The translations under genes and the position numbers were made by a program. From Brachypodius melanocephalos (Eukaryota > Chordata > Aves > Passeriformes > Pycnonotidae), in NCBI GenBank assembly GCA_013398615.1, contig VZSR01001479.1:9616564-9680563 (forward strand): a stretch of DNA of 64,000 nucleotides. The letters are read 5' to 3'. The notes beneath the pieces were generated by a model, which had not been told where the DNA came from, did no database searches, and saw only the letters and a list, made by a program, of their open reading frames with translations. Shown piece by piece: positions 35,011 to 47,600 of this stretch; the first letter of the stretch is position 1; each line of letters opens with the position of its first letter.

Positions 35011-38000
35011 CAGGATACCTTTTAATGCCTAACTGTGATAGTGTTGTCTACCTTAATTAATGATTACTTATTAACCAGTGCCAACAGTATCTTTAACTGA
35101 AGGTTTCCCAAAGAAATTATTAATTGCTGTTAACAGTGGACATCAACATTCTACGTTCAGCAGAGAGATGGCAACAGTGTTTTCCAGCCAGGTAGTGAGA
35201 CTGCAGAAGATGGGGGTACCTTGAATGCAAATTATGGTGTGACTTCTCTTTTTGGATTTCCCAGTGTTGCATTATTTCTTCAGTCAGCTTGAGCTTGTGC
35301 AAAAACTGTATAAGCAGCTTGCAACATGGATGTGTTCATGACCTTCTTTGGGTAACCAAGTTAAACATAGTCTTGAGGAAGCTCAGCAAAACAGTTGCAA
35401 AGCTGCATATGGCATAATCGGAGAAGGAGGTTGTATGCTGTGCTAAACTAGGAGAGAGAGGATGAGGAGGTTTTTAATAGATCTCTGTCCTGATCAGATT
35501 TCAATGATAGTATTTATTTTACAGTACCTGCTTCCTGGAAATATACAGTGGACTTTGGATCAGACCTGATTAGTTTGTGCCCAGGTCTTCAGTCAGCTCA
35601 AATAGGATGGATCTTTGCACTTTGATCTTTGTTGTTTGAAATCACTGGAATTCAGCACACGGACAGTCCCCCACAAGGCAACTGTTGTTGTTACATTGGA
35701 CTCTTTACTTTCTTTTTCAACTCGAAAATCACCACTTTCCTGAAACATCAATATTAATTTTAGATTGTAAGATATAGAATTCAACAAACATAAGAAGGAT
35801 AAAGTAGTGTGAATAACTCTTTAGTATTGTAAGAAGCTGTTCACTAGGCATTTAAGAGTGATAATCACATATGATAACAGTGATAAGTATTTATTTAGTT
35901 CTCTTCTATTTATGGTTTGATCTACAAACACTGACTTGGTGTTAAGAGTTTACCAAAGCCCAAGTAGGTCAGTCTGGTAAATGTTGACTTGAAGTGAACT
36001 TGAAAGAAAATAAGAGCTTCATCTGATCTTCATGCAACATATGAACTTTATGATCAGGACCATACAGTGTAGTGCTTAGTTTGCCAGTACAGATGGAGAA
36101 AAATATTAGAGATTAATTTAGGGCAGTCAAATTCCTGGTTTTTCTGTATATATATTTTTAAAATGGCTAATCACAAAACAGTGTGATAACTAGAAAATGT
36201 TAGAAGTCCCATCTGCCTAAAGATGAGTTTACTTCCTCTCTGTGTTTGTACCATGCTCCCTTATGCAAACTCAATGGGCTTAAAAATCTTGCAAAGTGCA
36301 AGCCTATCAGTATGTTATCATTGCCTGAAGTAATAAGATTCTGTAGATGGGACTGAATTAAGTCAATATTATGGATAAAAGATTTCATAACCAAGCTATC
36401 AAAGAGGTTAAAGATTAATCAAGGGCAACTGTCAGAGCTCCTTTCTTTCAAAAAAAGCCAACAAACCAACACAAAACAAGATGCCACAAGAATCAAAAGC
36501 AAACCCTCAGCTCAAACACTACCTTGGTGACAGCAGAGTCAAGGGAGTGAAGAAAACACCCATGTAACTGAGATGAGAGCCCAGCTTTGTTGTGCTCTGC
36601 CCATTGACTGCTGCCCATTGAGTGACACATGGGCAGAAACACATTCCACACAACAGCAAATGGAAGAGGTGCTCACTGCCCCCCTGGTTGCACTGTGCTG
36701 CTGTATCTGTTACCCAGCTTTAATAAGAGGCCTCTGTCAAAGACTTCAGTTTAGCTTTAATCAGGAATCAGACACCTCAAAACACCTGAATTATTCAGCT
36801 CACAATTACAGGGGTTGTATGGAGACTTTATTATGGTATGAAAAGGCATTGTAATAGCAGGAACAGCCTCTCTGGGTTTTAAGATTATACTGATTTGGCC
36901 AACTGTGAAATACATTATGAGTAACCTTACCAGGTCGAGTTACAGAACATGCAGCTGCAATAAGAGGCCTTGTATTCCTCATATGCTGGACCAAGAGTAA
37001 CCCCAAAATTATAAGCATGATGTGTGCATCTTATGTAAAACAGATTGAAATGGAAAAATCCAAGAGTGGCATTGTGTGGAGGTTAACAAGCTCTGCCTAA
37101 GTGGAAAATGATGAAATTTGCATACAGCTGGTAGAAGAATGGGAGCGAAGGCTACATCTGCCTCACCTTCTGCTACTCTTGACTAGCTGGCAAGTTGTTT
37201 AAATGTGATATATTCTGGGTTTTGCCTGTCTTACAAATAGTGAAGGTCATGAACAAGATGACTGTACTGTTCTTTGCCAGCTCCAAAATTCCTTGATTTG
37301 CTTCTGTTATGCTGTAGAAAGAATAAGTACATTCAGATATTAATGTACCCAAATTCTTTTGGGAGATCAAGAAGGCCTTCACTGAAGCATCATCTGGCTT
37401 TGTCCCCCTCTGTAGCTTATACTTAGAGCCTCTTTAGGTTCTTTGTGGTGGCAGTAGTACAGATGCTGGTTATCACACTGCTCTTGTGCCACAAAGGAAA
37501 TAAATGCATCCAAAAATAGTTAAAAACAAACCCCTGACAAATCCTAAATAATAGAGTACATCTAAATACTAGAACATAAACTCCACTTGAAAAAGTTTAT
37601 GGACTAGCACTTTTTATGTGACCATACCCAGTAAATCTATTTTGACACCGCCTTGGACTCAGCAAACAATTGGAAAGCACATGATAAATAAAAATTAGGT
37701 ATTAAATGGGACAAAAATACCTTTCCATAGAGAAAGCCCAATGATGCTGGCCAATTAAATTGGGCAGCAGCAGTCCACCAGATGAGCTCCATCTGAAATG
37801 CAGAGCAGGGAGGATGCAGTACACGTTCTTGACAATCTCACTGCATAAAGGCCCAATTTGATGCAGGACTTTGGTAGATGGAGCGATGGGACCACAGCCA
37901 GCCCCAGCATTAGACATGAGCTGTCTTCCCTCTTCCCCAGGATTTTTGTCCACTGTTATTTTTTTGTATCCTGATTTTGTGTAGCTGTGTCTTCCATGTT

Positions 38001-41000
38001 GCACGGCCTCCTTTGCTGTGCCTTGGTTTGCTCTGAGAACACCCCAGAAGCTGTGTGCCAAACTTCATTTTTCACTATGTTGGATAGAGCTTCAAGCACT
38101 GCACTGGAGTTGCCTCACTGGAGCCAGAGTTTCTTCTTCTGTCTGTGTCTAACTGTATAAAATTCCCTTGGGCAAAATTACAAATGCAATAATTCCTGGT
38201 TATAAAATGTTTACTTGGTCTCATTTAGGCTTACAAAAATTTTGGAATGAAATATTAACTCAAAGAGCTATGTAACAATCCAACTTGCATCATATTTAAT
38301 GATTCCTGGTTAAAAAAAAAAAAAAAAAAAAAAGCAAACAACAACAATCAAAACCCATTTAAGGTCAAATGCTGCTACTTCAATGCTACTTTTTATTCAC
38401 TCAGGGAAAAAAAAAAGACATTTTGTTTTGTCTCTCTTACACTAGTGATAAAAAATGGCCCTAAAACAACTCAAGACCTTAACTTGGCACCCTGCAGTTT
38501 TGTTAAACAAGCACTAAGATCTGATGTCAACTCAAACTAGTAGAAGGGAGAAGAAAAGTGTGCATTTTTCAAGAGCCTGAAATTTTTGGTCATGCTTGTG
38601 ATGTTTTCTCTGAGCCCTATATTTTTTTTAACATGAAAAAACTTAGCCACTAATCCAAGGGTTTAAATATTAGAGAAAACGAGCAAAAATGACACAACTC
38701 TGTATGCTAGAGCCAAGGGAACTGGCAAGGCTGCAGCTGGGTGATCTTGGTGAGGGAATCTGGAGGTGCAAGAAAGGGAAGGGAACTTGTCAGGGGGCTG
38801 ACATTCGGTGCCAGCTCAGTTAAAGCCTTTTTACATAAATTCAGGAATGTGACAAGGGTTAAAGTCAATGCCACAATTTACTTCCTTTTAAATGTCTGCT
38901 TCATGTTACCCTGAAGTGTCCTTAAAAGAACTAAAGTGCAAATAAAAGCATCTTTGACCAAAAGGTCAAATAGGCTGATAACATTTACTTCCTGGAGAGA
39001 AATGACAAAAGGCAAGTGGCCTGGGTTTTATGTTTTATGTGTGATAAATGAAGGTGAGCCTGCAAAAGGAACTCATGTGTCTGAAAGATTACTGAAAATA
39101 GAAAATATATGTTTTTTAAAAGCATGTCTGCTGTTGGATGACTGCAGGAAAGAACATGAGATCAGCTTGCCACGGAAGTTGGAGGGACTTTGACAAGCAC
39201 AGCTCCTCCTGAGGTGCAGCTGGTGGAGACAGAGTAACTGATACTGTCCTTTAAATTTAAGAATTTACTTGGAAAATGGAAGTGATTTTGCCTCTCTTAC
39301 AGAGGTTGCAGTAGAAGCTACTGCTACAGAGTATTTTGGAAGGTTTAACTGTTGTAATGAAAATGTTAAATGTTCTGAAGAGAGTAATGCAAAAATCCTT
39401 CATACCAGGGTATTTGACACTGTAAAGCAACTCAGAGTTGAAGGTTAAATGTAATGAATTTTCTTCCAGATCCTAAAACTTCCTCCGTTTTGTTTTGGGT
39501 TTATATTTTCTCCCCCTTTCTTTATTGCAGATTATAGAAAACATAGGTTCTTGATGCTTCTTTAAACTGTGACTTTTCCAAATCCAATACTAACTACTTA
39601 ATTCACTTGAGATGCTCTCTGTATTTATGTTCCCCTGAGTATATTCCCTATTCCATATTATGCATCTTCCAGCAGCCTGTACTCTCCATGCTCCCATCTC
39701 TGTAGTTCCTCATGGCAATTTAGTCTACTTTCATGTTTTCTATCATGCTCTATTTTTCCAATAAAATTTTATATAATTCCCTAAGTAGCCAGTTGTTTCT
39801 TTCTGAGAGGCTGGAAGCAGTAGTTGTTTTCTGCTCTGTAGAATTTCTGAGATTTCTCAGAAAATTTATTTTCTTCTTCTTGCTCTCTGCATGATAGAGA
39901 TTATGATTTGTACAGGCCATTTTGTTTTGTTGTTACTGTCATCAGCACACGAATGCCTCCTCCTAACCCTTTTTTCTCCAACCATATGGTACCTGAAGCC
40001 TCACTTTGCTACAATGAAAGCAAGCAGGGAGAGCTGATTGAATCTGGTCGTGACAAATGAGCAGCTTTTGATTTGCCAATCTTTGGCCCAGACTGAGGTT
40101 CAAAAGCATTGCAAAACTTGCTGTTTCCTAACTCCAGAAACCAATCCTTCAGCTAGCTGGTGTTTACATCTCCAAGCCTGGATTCCATTATGGCTGTGAG
40201 TGGTGGACTGCTTGGATGTCTGCGCTGCATTCCCTCCTCGCAGCCACGCTCGCAGGCAGCTCTAATGCTACACAAAGCTGGGATGCAAAAGTGTGCCACT
40301 GAAGGGCAGAGTACGACAATGACAGCAGCTTAATCACTTCTGGAAGTGTACCCAGACATGAGAAACATTACCTTCTCCAAAAGGCTTTTGAGGAGTTTAT
40401 GACTGACACGTGACTGGAATGGTGCAGCCAGATCCAGAGTTCAGATCCAGCCTATGCAGTAACCTGTGCACTCTTCAGGATAACTTGTTAAAGCAGCCAA
40501 ATAAAACACATGTTTGTTTATTACTATGTCACATTCACACCTCTAACATGCTTTCCCTTCTTACTGGCAGGAATAAGCCTAACCTTCTGTGAGTTTGGTC
40601 TGTAGTTTTTTAGGAAGGTAAGTGGGAGACAAGCCCAATATTTATTTATCTGCTCCAGCAACCATTGACATTGGTTAATCACCCTATTTTACCAGTGTTC
40701 ATATCTAGCTACCAGTTAATAAGCACATTAAAATGTGTTTTTACAATGATCTGTAGTGATATCCCTGTATTTCTATGAGGCTGAAAAGAGGAAGTTATAG
40801 GAGATGTATTCAGTCAAAAAATGTAAACTTTAGAAAAATCATTAAGAAGGCCATAAAGGGAGAGCTGCTTATATTAATACTTTGCCCCCTTTTTAGCAGT
40901 TATAGTACTAAAAAGACAAACTATATATAATGAAACCTCATGGAGCTCAGAGATTGAGGAATGGCTTCCAGGAATTGGAATTTATTTTCTTAAAATCGAA

Positions 41001-42870
41001 ACCAAAAATCACATGTGATACTTCTGGGCTTTGGAGTTAATGACCTAATAAAAAATTGCTGCTTTTAGTTGTAGCCTTCTTTTTGTGTGCAGTAATGGCA
41101 CACATGTGACTTTGTACTAGGAAGGATTCTTCAGAGGCTCAGACTGGGTGGCACAGCTGGCTTGTCAGGAGCAGCAGGGTTATTTCGTTGTGCACGCTTC
41201 CTAGGACCTGAGTTGTCCATGGGAAGGCCAGGAAATGAGGAATAGGGGTGGGTCTTTGCTACGAGCTCATTCAGCAGAATGCTAAACCACAGCTTCCTAA
41301 GCTCTAAGGCAGTCACTGACAAAGAATGAATGCTTTGTACGGCTGCTTCCCCATGTGCAATTCCTTTCTGCAGGATAAATTGCCTAATTCATTACTTGTC
41401 TAACATCATTTCTGCAGTCCCTCATTGGATGCATCAGATTTCAGAAGTGTTCCAAACTGCGCAGCGTGAATAAAATTGAGATACATAAAATTTTCAAAAA
41501 AATCATTATAATTAGTATTTTTTTTATCTTGGAATGATATATAAGCTAAGCTTCATTTTGCTGTTGGATGTAAAAAATCAAAAATGTATCCTTAATTATG
41601 GCCTAACAATTGTCCCTTTTCTACCCGAGAATTTTGGAACAAAATTTTGTTGAGAATAACTTCAAGCGTATACCCAGAGTTGTTTGCATGAGATATATGG
41701 AAAAAAAAAGAAAAAAACCAAACCAGCATAAAACTCAAGTTCTACTGACGCTAGTAGCACTTCAGAAGAGCTCAAGCTGAGTGCATAATGATTACTGAGA
41801 ACAACTGTCAGGTTTAACCTAGGAATAAAAATAGCACAGGCAAAAAACTGCCCAAACTTGGAAACACTTATGCAAGCTGTGTCCTTTTTGTCAAAAAGGT
41901 CAGAAGTGTAGTGCTGTTCTGTTGTGCTCAAACAGAACATGATGGTATTATTTCGTTGTTTGCATTTTTAAGTTCTCAAATTAAATTTATCTGCAATAAC
42001 AACTTTGTTTGCTTCCTGGAATAGAGGTTGGGATTTAATTTTGTTGATGGCACAGTCATCTCTGAAGCCTCATTGTCTAGGAAATGGTAGACTAGCTTTA
42101 TGCATGGCATGGTTAGTATGTAAAACTGATATGTTTTTCAGTCCACATATTACAATTTGAACTCTTTTTTTTTTCTTTTTTCAGCTCAAAAGGCCTTCTA
42201 GCACGTCTCCTTGTTAAGGTGGTTTCAGCTGCTGCTCTTCCTTAAGAATGCAAGCGGAGTTAAAATCACTTGCAAAGCCATTCTGCTCAGTGCGAGTGTT
42301 TTAACAGTTGGAGTGAGCTGAGGGAAGGGCCTGGGCAGGCCAGAGAGGGCTGAAGGAGGTCGGGCAGTGCTCCTCCATCGCCACCTCAGGGATTACAGAG
42401 AAGGCAGGAGCAGACCTGTGTCTGACAGGCACAGTGAACACACACGAGGCAACAGTCCTGTATTGCCACAAGGGACAATGCAGTTACACAGGAGGCAAAA
42501 AATCCTCACCCTGGAGTGGTTTTGTGAAGGTGCAGGTTCTCTGGATGGGGCTGCAAAGCCTATGCCCTCAGCTGCTGGTGGACGATGTTTGTGGCTGCTG
42601 GGGAGGAATGAGAGAGAAGGAAGAAAACTGGAGAAGTTGATCTATAAAAAGCACGCACAAGGGAGTTATGACTACAAGGACAAGACAAAATTCACTGCTG
42701 CTGTCTGGGCCCAAAGGGGCTGTCTGGTGGTGCTGAGGGAACCTGTGGCAGCGTCCTCTTCGACTGCCCGACTTTAACCAAAAACAAGGGCGAGGGGGAG
42801 TCGTGGGGCCGAGCCACGCTGCTCCCTGGCACAGAACCAGAGTTAAACGGGATGCACAGGGGACATGGGA
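35011..42870. other. Intergenic region, no recognised gene
   Basis: AT-rich unique sequence between the CR1 at 34637 and the LPGAT1 promoter. It has a 22-base poly(A) run at ~38312. Short exon-like blocks on the - strand are described in the findings (37721-37792, 37235-37311, 35596-35739, 35220-35305). No product is recognised. Confidence 0.5.
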
Positions 42871-42889
42871 TCCAGCGCCCGGCCCTGCA

Positions 42890-43105
42890 CAGGACACCCT
42901 CAGGAGTCACGCCCTGTGCCTGAGAGCATTGTCCACACGCTTCCTGAGCGCTGCCAGCCTTGCTGCTGTGACCACTGCCCTGGGGAGCCTGTGCCAGTGC
43001 CCAAACACCCTCTGCGTGAAGAACCTTTTCCTGATACCCATCTTAAACCTCCCTTGACACAACTTCAGGCCATTCCCCCGCTCGTCCCGCTGTCGCCCCG
43101 CCCGG
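42890..43105 (-). repeat. CR1 LINE fragment, antisense, at the LPGAT1 promoter edge
   Basis: Reads as the reverse complement of CR1: 'ctgggGAGCCTGTGCCAGTG' near 42980, 'GTGAAGAACCTTTTCCTGAT' near 43015, 'ACAACTTCAGGCCATTCCC' near 43060. It runs directly into the CpG island. The 3' terminal repeat is absent, so it is truncated. Confidence 0.85.
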
Positions 43106-43369
43106 CTCCGGGACGGGCGCAGAAGCCCTGGGGGCAGCCCCTGCCCGTGCCCCTCCGCGCAGCGCGGGTGTCCGCGGGCCGGCCCGGGATGCGCTGCGGC
43201 GGGGGGCGGCTGCGCTCCGCCACCCGTCCCAGTGTGTCTGCATGTCTGTCTGTCTATCCATGTCTGTGTGTAAAAGAGCGGGAGGCTGCGGGGTGTTGCG
43301 CGCTGCCCGGCGGGGGCGGTGCTCGCTGCAGCGCCAGCCCCGCTCCCGGGCGGTCACGGCGGACGCGGC

Positions 43370-43391
43370 GGGGGCGGGGGCGGGGGCGGGG
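43370..43391 (+). promoter_or_regulatory. LPGAT1: Tandem GC boxes (Sp1/KLF-type), G4-capable
   Basis: Four runs of 4-5 G separated by single C residues. The tract contains overlapping GGGGCGGGG boxes, the motif bound by Sp1/KLF factors. It lies ~20 bp upstream of the first upstream ATG (43413), so the transcription start is probably near here. Confidence 0.6.
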
Positions 43392-43412
43392 AGCGCGGCC
43401 CCAGCGCCCGGC

Positions 43413-43454
43413 ATGAACCCGCGCCGGGGACTCGGAGGCGGCGGCGGTGCCGAG
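43413..43454 (+). other. LPGAT1: Candidate LPGAT1 exon 1 end with upstream ATG
   Basis: ATG at 43413 (GGCATGA, G at -3) begins MNPRRGLGGGGGAE and runs to a donor GAG|GTACGA. Spliced to 44347 it stays in frame with the LPGAT1 ATG. Spliced to 43740 it stops at 43794-43796. The exon start is not defined by the sequence, and exon use is inferred from splice motifs only. Confidence 0.4.
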
Positions 43455-43739
43455 GTACGAACCCCCGCCCCCGGCAGGTGCAGGGTCCTCCCCCCGCCCG
43501 CGGCACCGCCTGCCCTTGCGGGGCCGGGGCTCGGCGCGGTTCCCCCTGCGGAGCGCCGAGCAGAACCGGCAGGGAGGGGAAGGGTAAGAGAGGGGAGGGG
43601 AAGGGAGAGCAAAGCGTGCCAGGCCCGGCCGCGGGCGCGGGAGAACCGAGGTGAACCCGCGGTCTGCGCCTGCCCGCCCGGCCCGGCGCTCCCGCCTCCC
43701 CCGCGCTCACGCCGCCCGCCCCCCTCTCTCCCTCCGCAG

Positions 43740-43896
43740 GGAGCCGCAGGGCGAGCAGCGCTGCCGCGGCCGGGCCAGCCACCTCCGGGTCCATGAGCCG
43801 CCGCCAGCTGCCACCGCCGCCAGCCGAGACCGCCGCCGCCGGGCCCAGCTCCCCCAGCCCCGCCGCTTCCGCCGCCGCCCCGCCGCCCCGCCGGAG
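43740..43896 (+). other. LPGAT1: Candidate LPGAT1 5'UTR exon 2 with uORF
   Basis: The acceptor CCCTCCGCAG (long pyrimidine tract before it) and donor GGAG|GTGAGT are both strong. It contains ATG at 43793; joined to 44347 this gives a 42-codon uORF (MSRRQLPPPPAETAAAGP...) ending TGA at 44369-44371, five bases before the LPGAT1 ATG. Inferred from sequence only. Confidence 0.4.
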
Positions 43897-44346
43897 GTGA
43901 GTCCCGCGGCCGGGCCGCCGCCGCCGCCCGCTGCCTCCCGCTGCCTCCCCGCCCCGCGGGCCCGGGCTCCTGTCAGCCGTGCCGGGGCGGGAGAGAGGCC
44001 GCCGGCAGCCGCCGTAGCGCCCGCCGCCTTGTCGGGCAGGAGGAGATGGAGGGCGGCCGGGAGCACGCGTGTGTGCCCCGCCGGGAGTGCGGGCTGGGGT
44101 CCCCCGGAGCCCGGGGACGGAGGCGGCGCCGGCCGGAGGGTCGCGCCGGAGCCTTCGTGCCCCTGGGGCTGGGGTCGCTGCCTGCCCGGGGAGTCACGGC
44201 CGAGGCGGGATCGGGCTGGGGCTGGGGCCGGGCCGCCGGACACCGGCACCTCGCCCCCTCGGGGAGCGCTGCCTGTGCCGCCTTGCTTTTGCTGTCCCCG
44301 CTCGGGGAGCGCTACCTGTGCCACCTTGTTCTGTCTCTGCCCGCAG

Positions 44347-44614
44347 GACGGTCCCGCGCCCTCCGCTGTGAAGAGCATGGCCGTGACTCTAGAGCAGGCC
44401 CAGAGGGTGGGCTATACCTGCCTGAAAGCACTCCTCAGGTTCGCTTTTATGGTCGCCAATAACCTGGTTGCTATTCCGTTCTACGTCTTGTATTTAATAG
44501 TGCTGCAGCCTCTCCGAATATTGGACAGTAAAAGCTTCTGGTATATCGAAGGAGTGTTGTTTAAATGGCTTTTAGCTATGGTGGCTTCCTGGGGCTGGTG
44601 GGCAGGATACACAG
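44347..44614 (+). other. LPGAT1: LPGAT1 first coding exon (whole exon)
   Basis: The acceptor CTGCCCGCAG and donor GTAAGA. Thirty bases of 5' sequence precede the ATG at 44377; these are open in frame with it (DGPAPSAVKS). Confidence 0.85.
44377..44614 (+). CDS. LPGAT1: LPGAT1, lysophosphatidylglycerol acyltransferase 1, N-terminal exon
   Basis: Encodes the first 79 residues and one base of the next codon, out of about 370 in the human protein. LPGAT1 is an ER-membrane enzyme of the AGPAT/PlsC family that moves an acyl chain from acyl-CoA to a lysophospholipid; it was described for lysophosphatidylglycerol and later linked to PE and PS remodelling. The peptide starts MAVTLEQAQRVGYTCLKA and has the conserved NNLVAIP, LQPLRILDSKSFWYIEG and MVASWGWWAGYT segments, matching human closely after the first ~20 residues. 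Residues ~17-45 are hydrophobic and probably form the N-terminal membrane anchor. The catalytic HX4D motif is encoded in later exons, which are not in the window. The start AAGAGCATGG has A at -3 and G at +4, a strong context. Confidence 0.95.
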
Positions 44615-47600
44615 GTAAGAATATCTTATTAATTTAAAACATACTAATATGTTAAAAGACTGTTTTCATAGGGGAATGTATAGGGGAATATCTGAATGTC
44701 GTAGATATGCAGGATGTTCTTCTTTCAGGTGTCTTACACGGATGTGTTTCTGGGTTGAGATGCTGTGTACTGAAACATTTTTCAAATCATAGCTAGAAAC
44801 TATATGTTTTAAGTGTTTTGCAGTCAGTATTTTGTCCTAGTAAAATGGGAAATAAGACATCTCGTCAGTATCTTGATCACGTTATTTTAGTGTGACATGA
44901 AAAAGATACATCTCTTCAAAAAGAGAGGTGGTTCGGACTGTGCATGTGTCTGGTAGAACTAAACTTTTCTTACATTAAGTGAATGCATCTCTAAGTCATC
45001 TCCCCTTAGAAGTATCAGGAGACAAGGCTAAGAAGTTTGATACAAAGCTCTTGTCAGAAGAGTAGGTCTTCTATTCCTTGCAACAGCAACTGTCTTTTCT
45101 GCTGTTTCAGAATGGAGGGAAACAGAGGGAACCTTTTTCATTCAAGTAGTGATACAGACTATTTCTCAACTGTATGACTCTTCATTTACTGTTAGCAGAG
45201 CTAATTACAGTATCTGTAGGGTTTTTCCCTCTGCATGCTTGCTTTGTGGTTATTACTGAACTTGTTTTTGCTCATTTAGTATTCATAGGCTCATCAAGGT
45301 GGTGGACTGAACCAAATTATTGAGGAAGGCTCTGGTCTTGTCCTCGAACGCACTGATTTTCATCCTGGCTACTGCACTTGGTGCAAAAAACCAGCCATCG
45401 CTTCTTTGTATGTGCTTTGGAGAGGGAAGAATTGAATCTACCGAGTGCAAAGTATGAGCAGCCCTCCTAAAATTCTTTCCTTCTCTTCTGCCCAGGCTGC
45501 ATCTGCAGGTCTTGTGTAAACAAGAAAAACAAGGAATGGCAGCACACAGCTCTGGAGTCTGGTCAGACTCCCGATTAGTCAGAAAGTCAGTGTTGACCCA
45601 GACGGAGTCTTGTTAGGCAACGAGAGCTGACGCCTCTGTGCCAGTGTGGCTTTTGGTACCCTGTCGTGTGCCTTTCCGAGATGCACAAAGTTTCTATGGA
45701 TACTGTAGGTGAGCTTCCCGTTCTTCTGAAGGAGATGGGGTGGCAGCAGCAGCAAGCTAGACTCGGATCTGTCGGGCTAGAGCTGTCGCAACGTTGCACT
45801 GCTTCAAAACTGCCTTGCCTGGTACAGCTCAAGCTTACCCAGATACGCTGTTTAAAAACCTTTTTATATGTTTGCTCATTAAAAGAAGTCCACATGGTGT
45901 TTGCAGTGGCAGGTACACTCATAAAAGTCTGCTTTATGTTTTAAAGCACAAAGGCCTTCCAGAAGGAAGGATTGACTTTCAAAGTGTCTTGTGTATTATT
46001 ATTTGGAAATGGGAAAGTTTATGGACATGATGGTGATGTTAAAGTCACGCAGCTCATGACCCCGAGGATTCACTGTGTGTACTGAATGTGCTGGTTAAAA
46101 TTCATTGTCCGATGACAATTTTTGAAAGCCATTTCCTCGGGGTAGTTTTACTGCTGACTGCAGAACTGTGTGGTTTCTTTTGCCTATTGCCTGAAAAGCA
46201 GTCTTAGCATGATCTGCATATCCTAGAGTCTTCCTGAAGCATCTGTCGGTTGGTTTTGCTGATGTATCTTGACAACTTGGAATCATTTGTTTTACAGTCT
46301 TGTAATGTCCTAGTATATTTGTTTGAGGTATTTACAAACTGATAGGCAGAAGTGTTTTATGGGATGGTGTATGGGTAAGGAGGCCCTTCTTTTTGCCTTT
46401 CACTATGAAGCATGGCTTTCGGGGAGGATTTTGAGCAAATGCTTGTATGAAAGTTTAGTTTAAGTGCATTTTATTTGACATGAAGGTGTTAACGTGTTTT
46501 ACGCTGAAAGCTATGAATTAGAAAGAGCAGCTTATTTCTTTGTCCTTTCTTTAACCTCATCAGTGCTCACTACCGCAGAACTTGTACTTGCAGAACAAAC
46601 CTGCAAAGTGTATCATTCTGGCTTCAACATATGCAGACAGGGTAATCTGTGTGTCTTTTTTCAGATTACTAGATTTATAAAAAACTGCCACTAGGTCCCT
46701 TGTTTTTTATACAGTATGACGTAACTAACTCAGAACTGAAATACTGCTTTATTGGAGTTGGTGTCCAAGACTTGCAGTGGTGCGTCTGCAAGAGATGTTG
46801 CTCCGGAATTCTTCTGTTTTAAATTCCAAAAAACTAAGTCAAAGGTAGGCTTCAGTATGTTCTATCTTTGCAAAAGTAAATACAAGACAGTAGGTATGCA
46901 TGAGTTCATTGAAAAGGTTAAAGGGTTTTTTTTTTTTTGAGTGGCAGAGTAGTTGGGGAAGGGTTTTTGTGTTGGTTTTTTTGGCTTTAAGAGGGTACCC
47001 AGATAAATAAGTTTACTTGTCTTTTAATTGGAGGGAGTGGTCTGCTTCACTTGTGTTGCAAGTATGTTTTAGTTTTTTAGTTTATTTATTTTTTCTCTTT
47101 CCAAGCTTGGGCCATCTCTTGGGTAAGAAGCAACATAAATCATTTGTAATTAGAGACTTAAACTCAGCCTGCAAAATAGATTCAGGGCAAACTTTTTTTG
47201 CTCCTGTAATTTGTGTGTAATGTGTAGGAGAAAGCTCGACACCAAATGAAGAGAATATGGTGAGTGCTAGCTTATACTTCTGGGCTTTGCTGCTGTTGCG
47301 TAATTGTTGGTATGTTTTATTGAATATAGCTGGAAAAGCTGAGTTAGAACTCCTGAACTATGTCTGCCCTTCTCTTCCTCACCCCTGTCTAAACCTGGGG
47401 GGTTTTGTTAGGCTCATAGAGGATTTATTAAAGAAGTTACCTGAACTGTGTCTATATCAGTAGCTCTAATTTGTGCTTTTTGATAAATGTAGGTGTTACT
47501 GTTTGCAGATGCACTTGCTGTTATGTAAAGAAATAGCATATGACTGGACAAGCAAAATAAAGGACTGGGAAGAGCAATTATAAAGGTCACTATCCTCTCC

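Larger units (their letters stand above)
43080..44370. promoter_or_regulatory. LPGAT1: CpG island covering the LPGAT1 promoter and 5' region
   Basis: About 1.3 kb of very GC-rich, CpG-dense sequence in an otherwise AT-rich window, ending at the first coding exon of LPGAT1. There is no TATA box. This is the usual form of a broadly expressed vertebrate promoter. Long open frames here on both strands are a by-product of the base composition. Confidence 0.88.

Noticed and set aside
38185..38335. ATTCCTGGTTA repeated ~110 bp apart near a 22-base poly(A) run, considered as a retrocopy with target-site duplication
   Set aside because: The poly(A) run follows the second copy instead of lying between the copies, and there is no poly(A) signal in front of it, so the order does not fit retroposition.
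42367..42777. 136-codon + strand frame upstream of the LPGAT1 CpG island
   Set aside because: The peptide resembles no known family and codon use is not coding-like. It lies in sequence that grades into the CR1 fragment.
43043..44378. Long open frames on both strands of the GC-rich region (up to ~220 codons)
   Set aside because: The region has few A/T-rich stop codons because of its composition. The peptides are proline/arginine/alanine-rich without domains, and the real signals here are the CpG island and the LPGAT1 exon.
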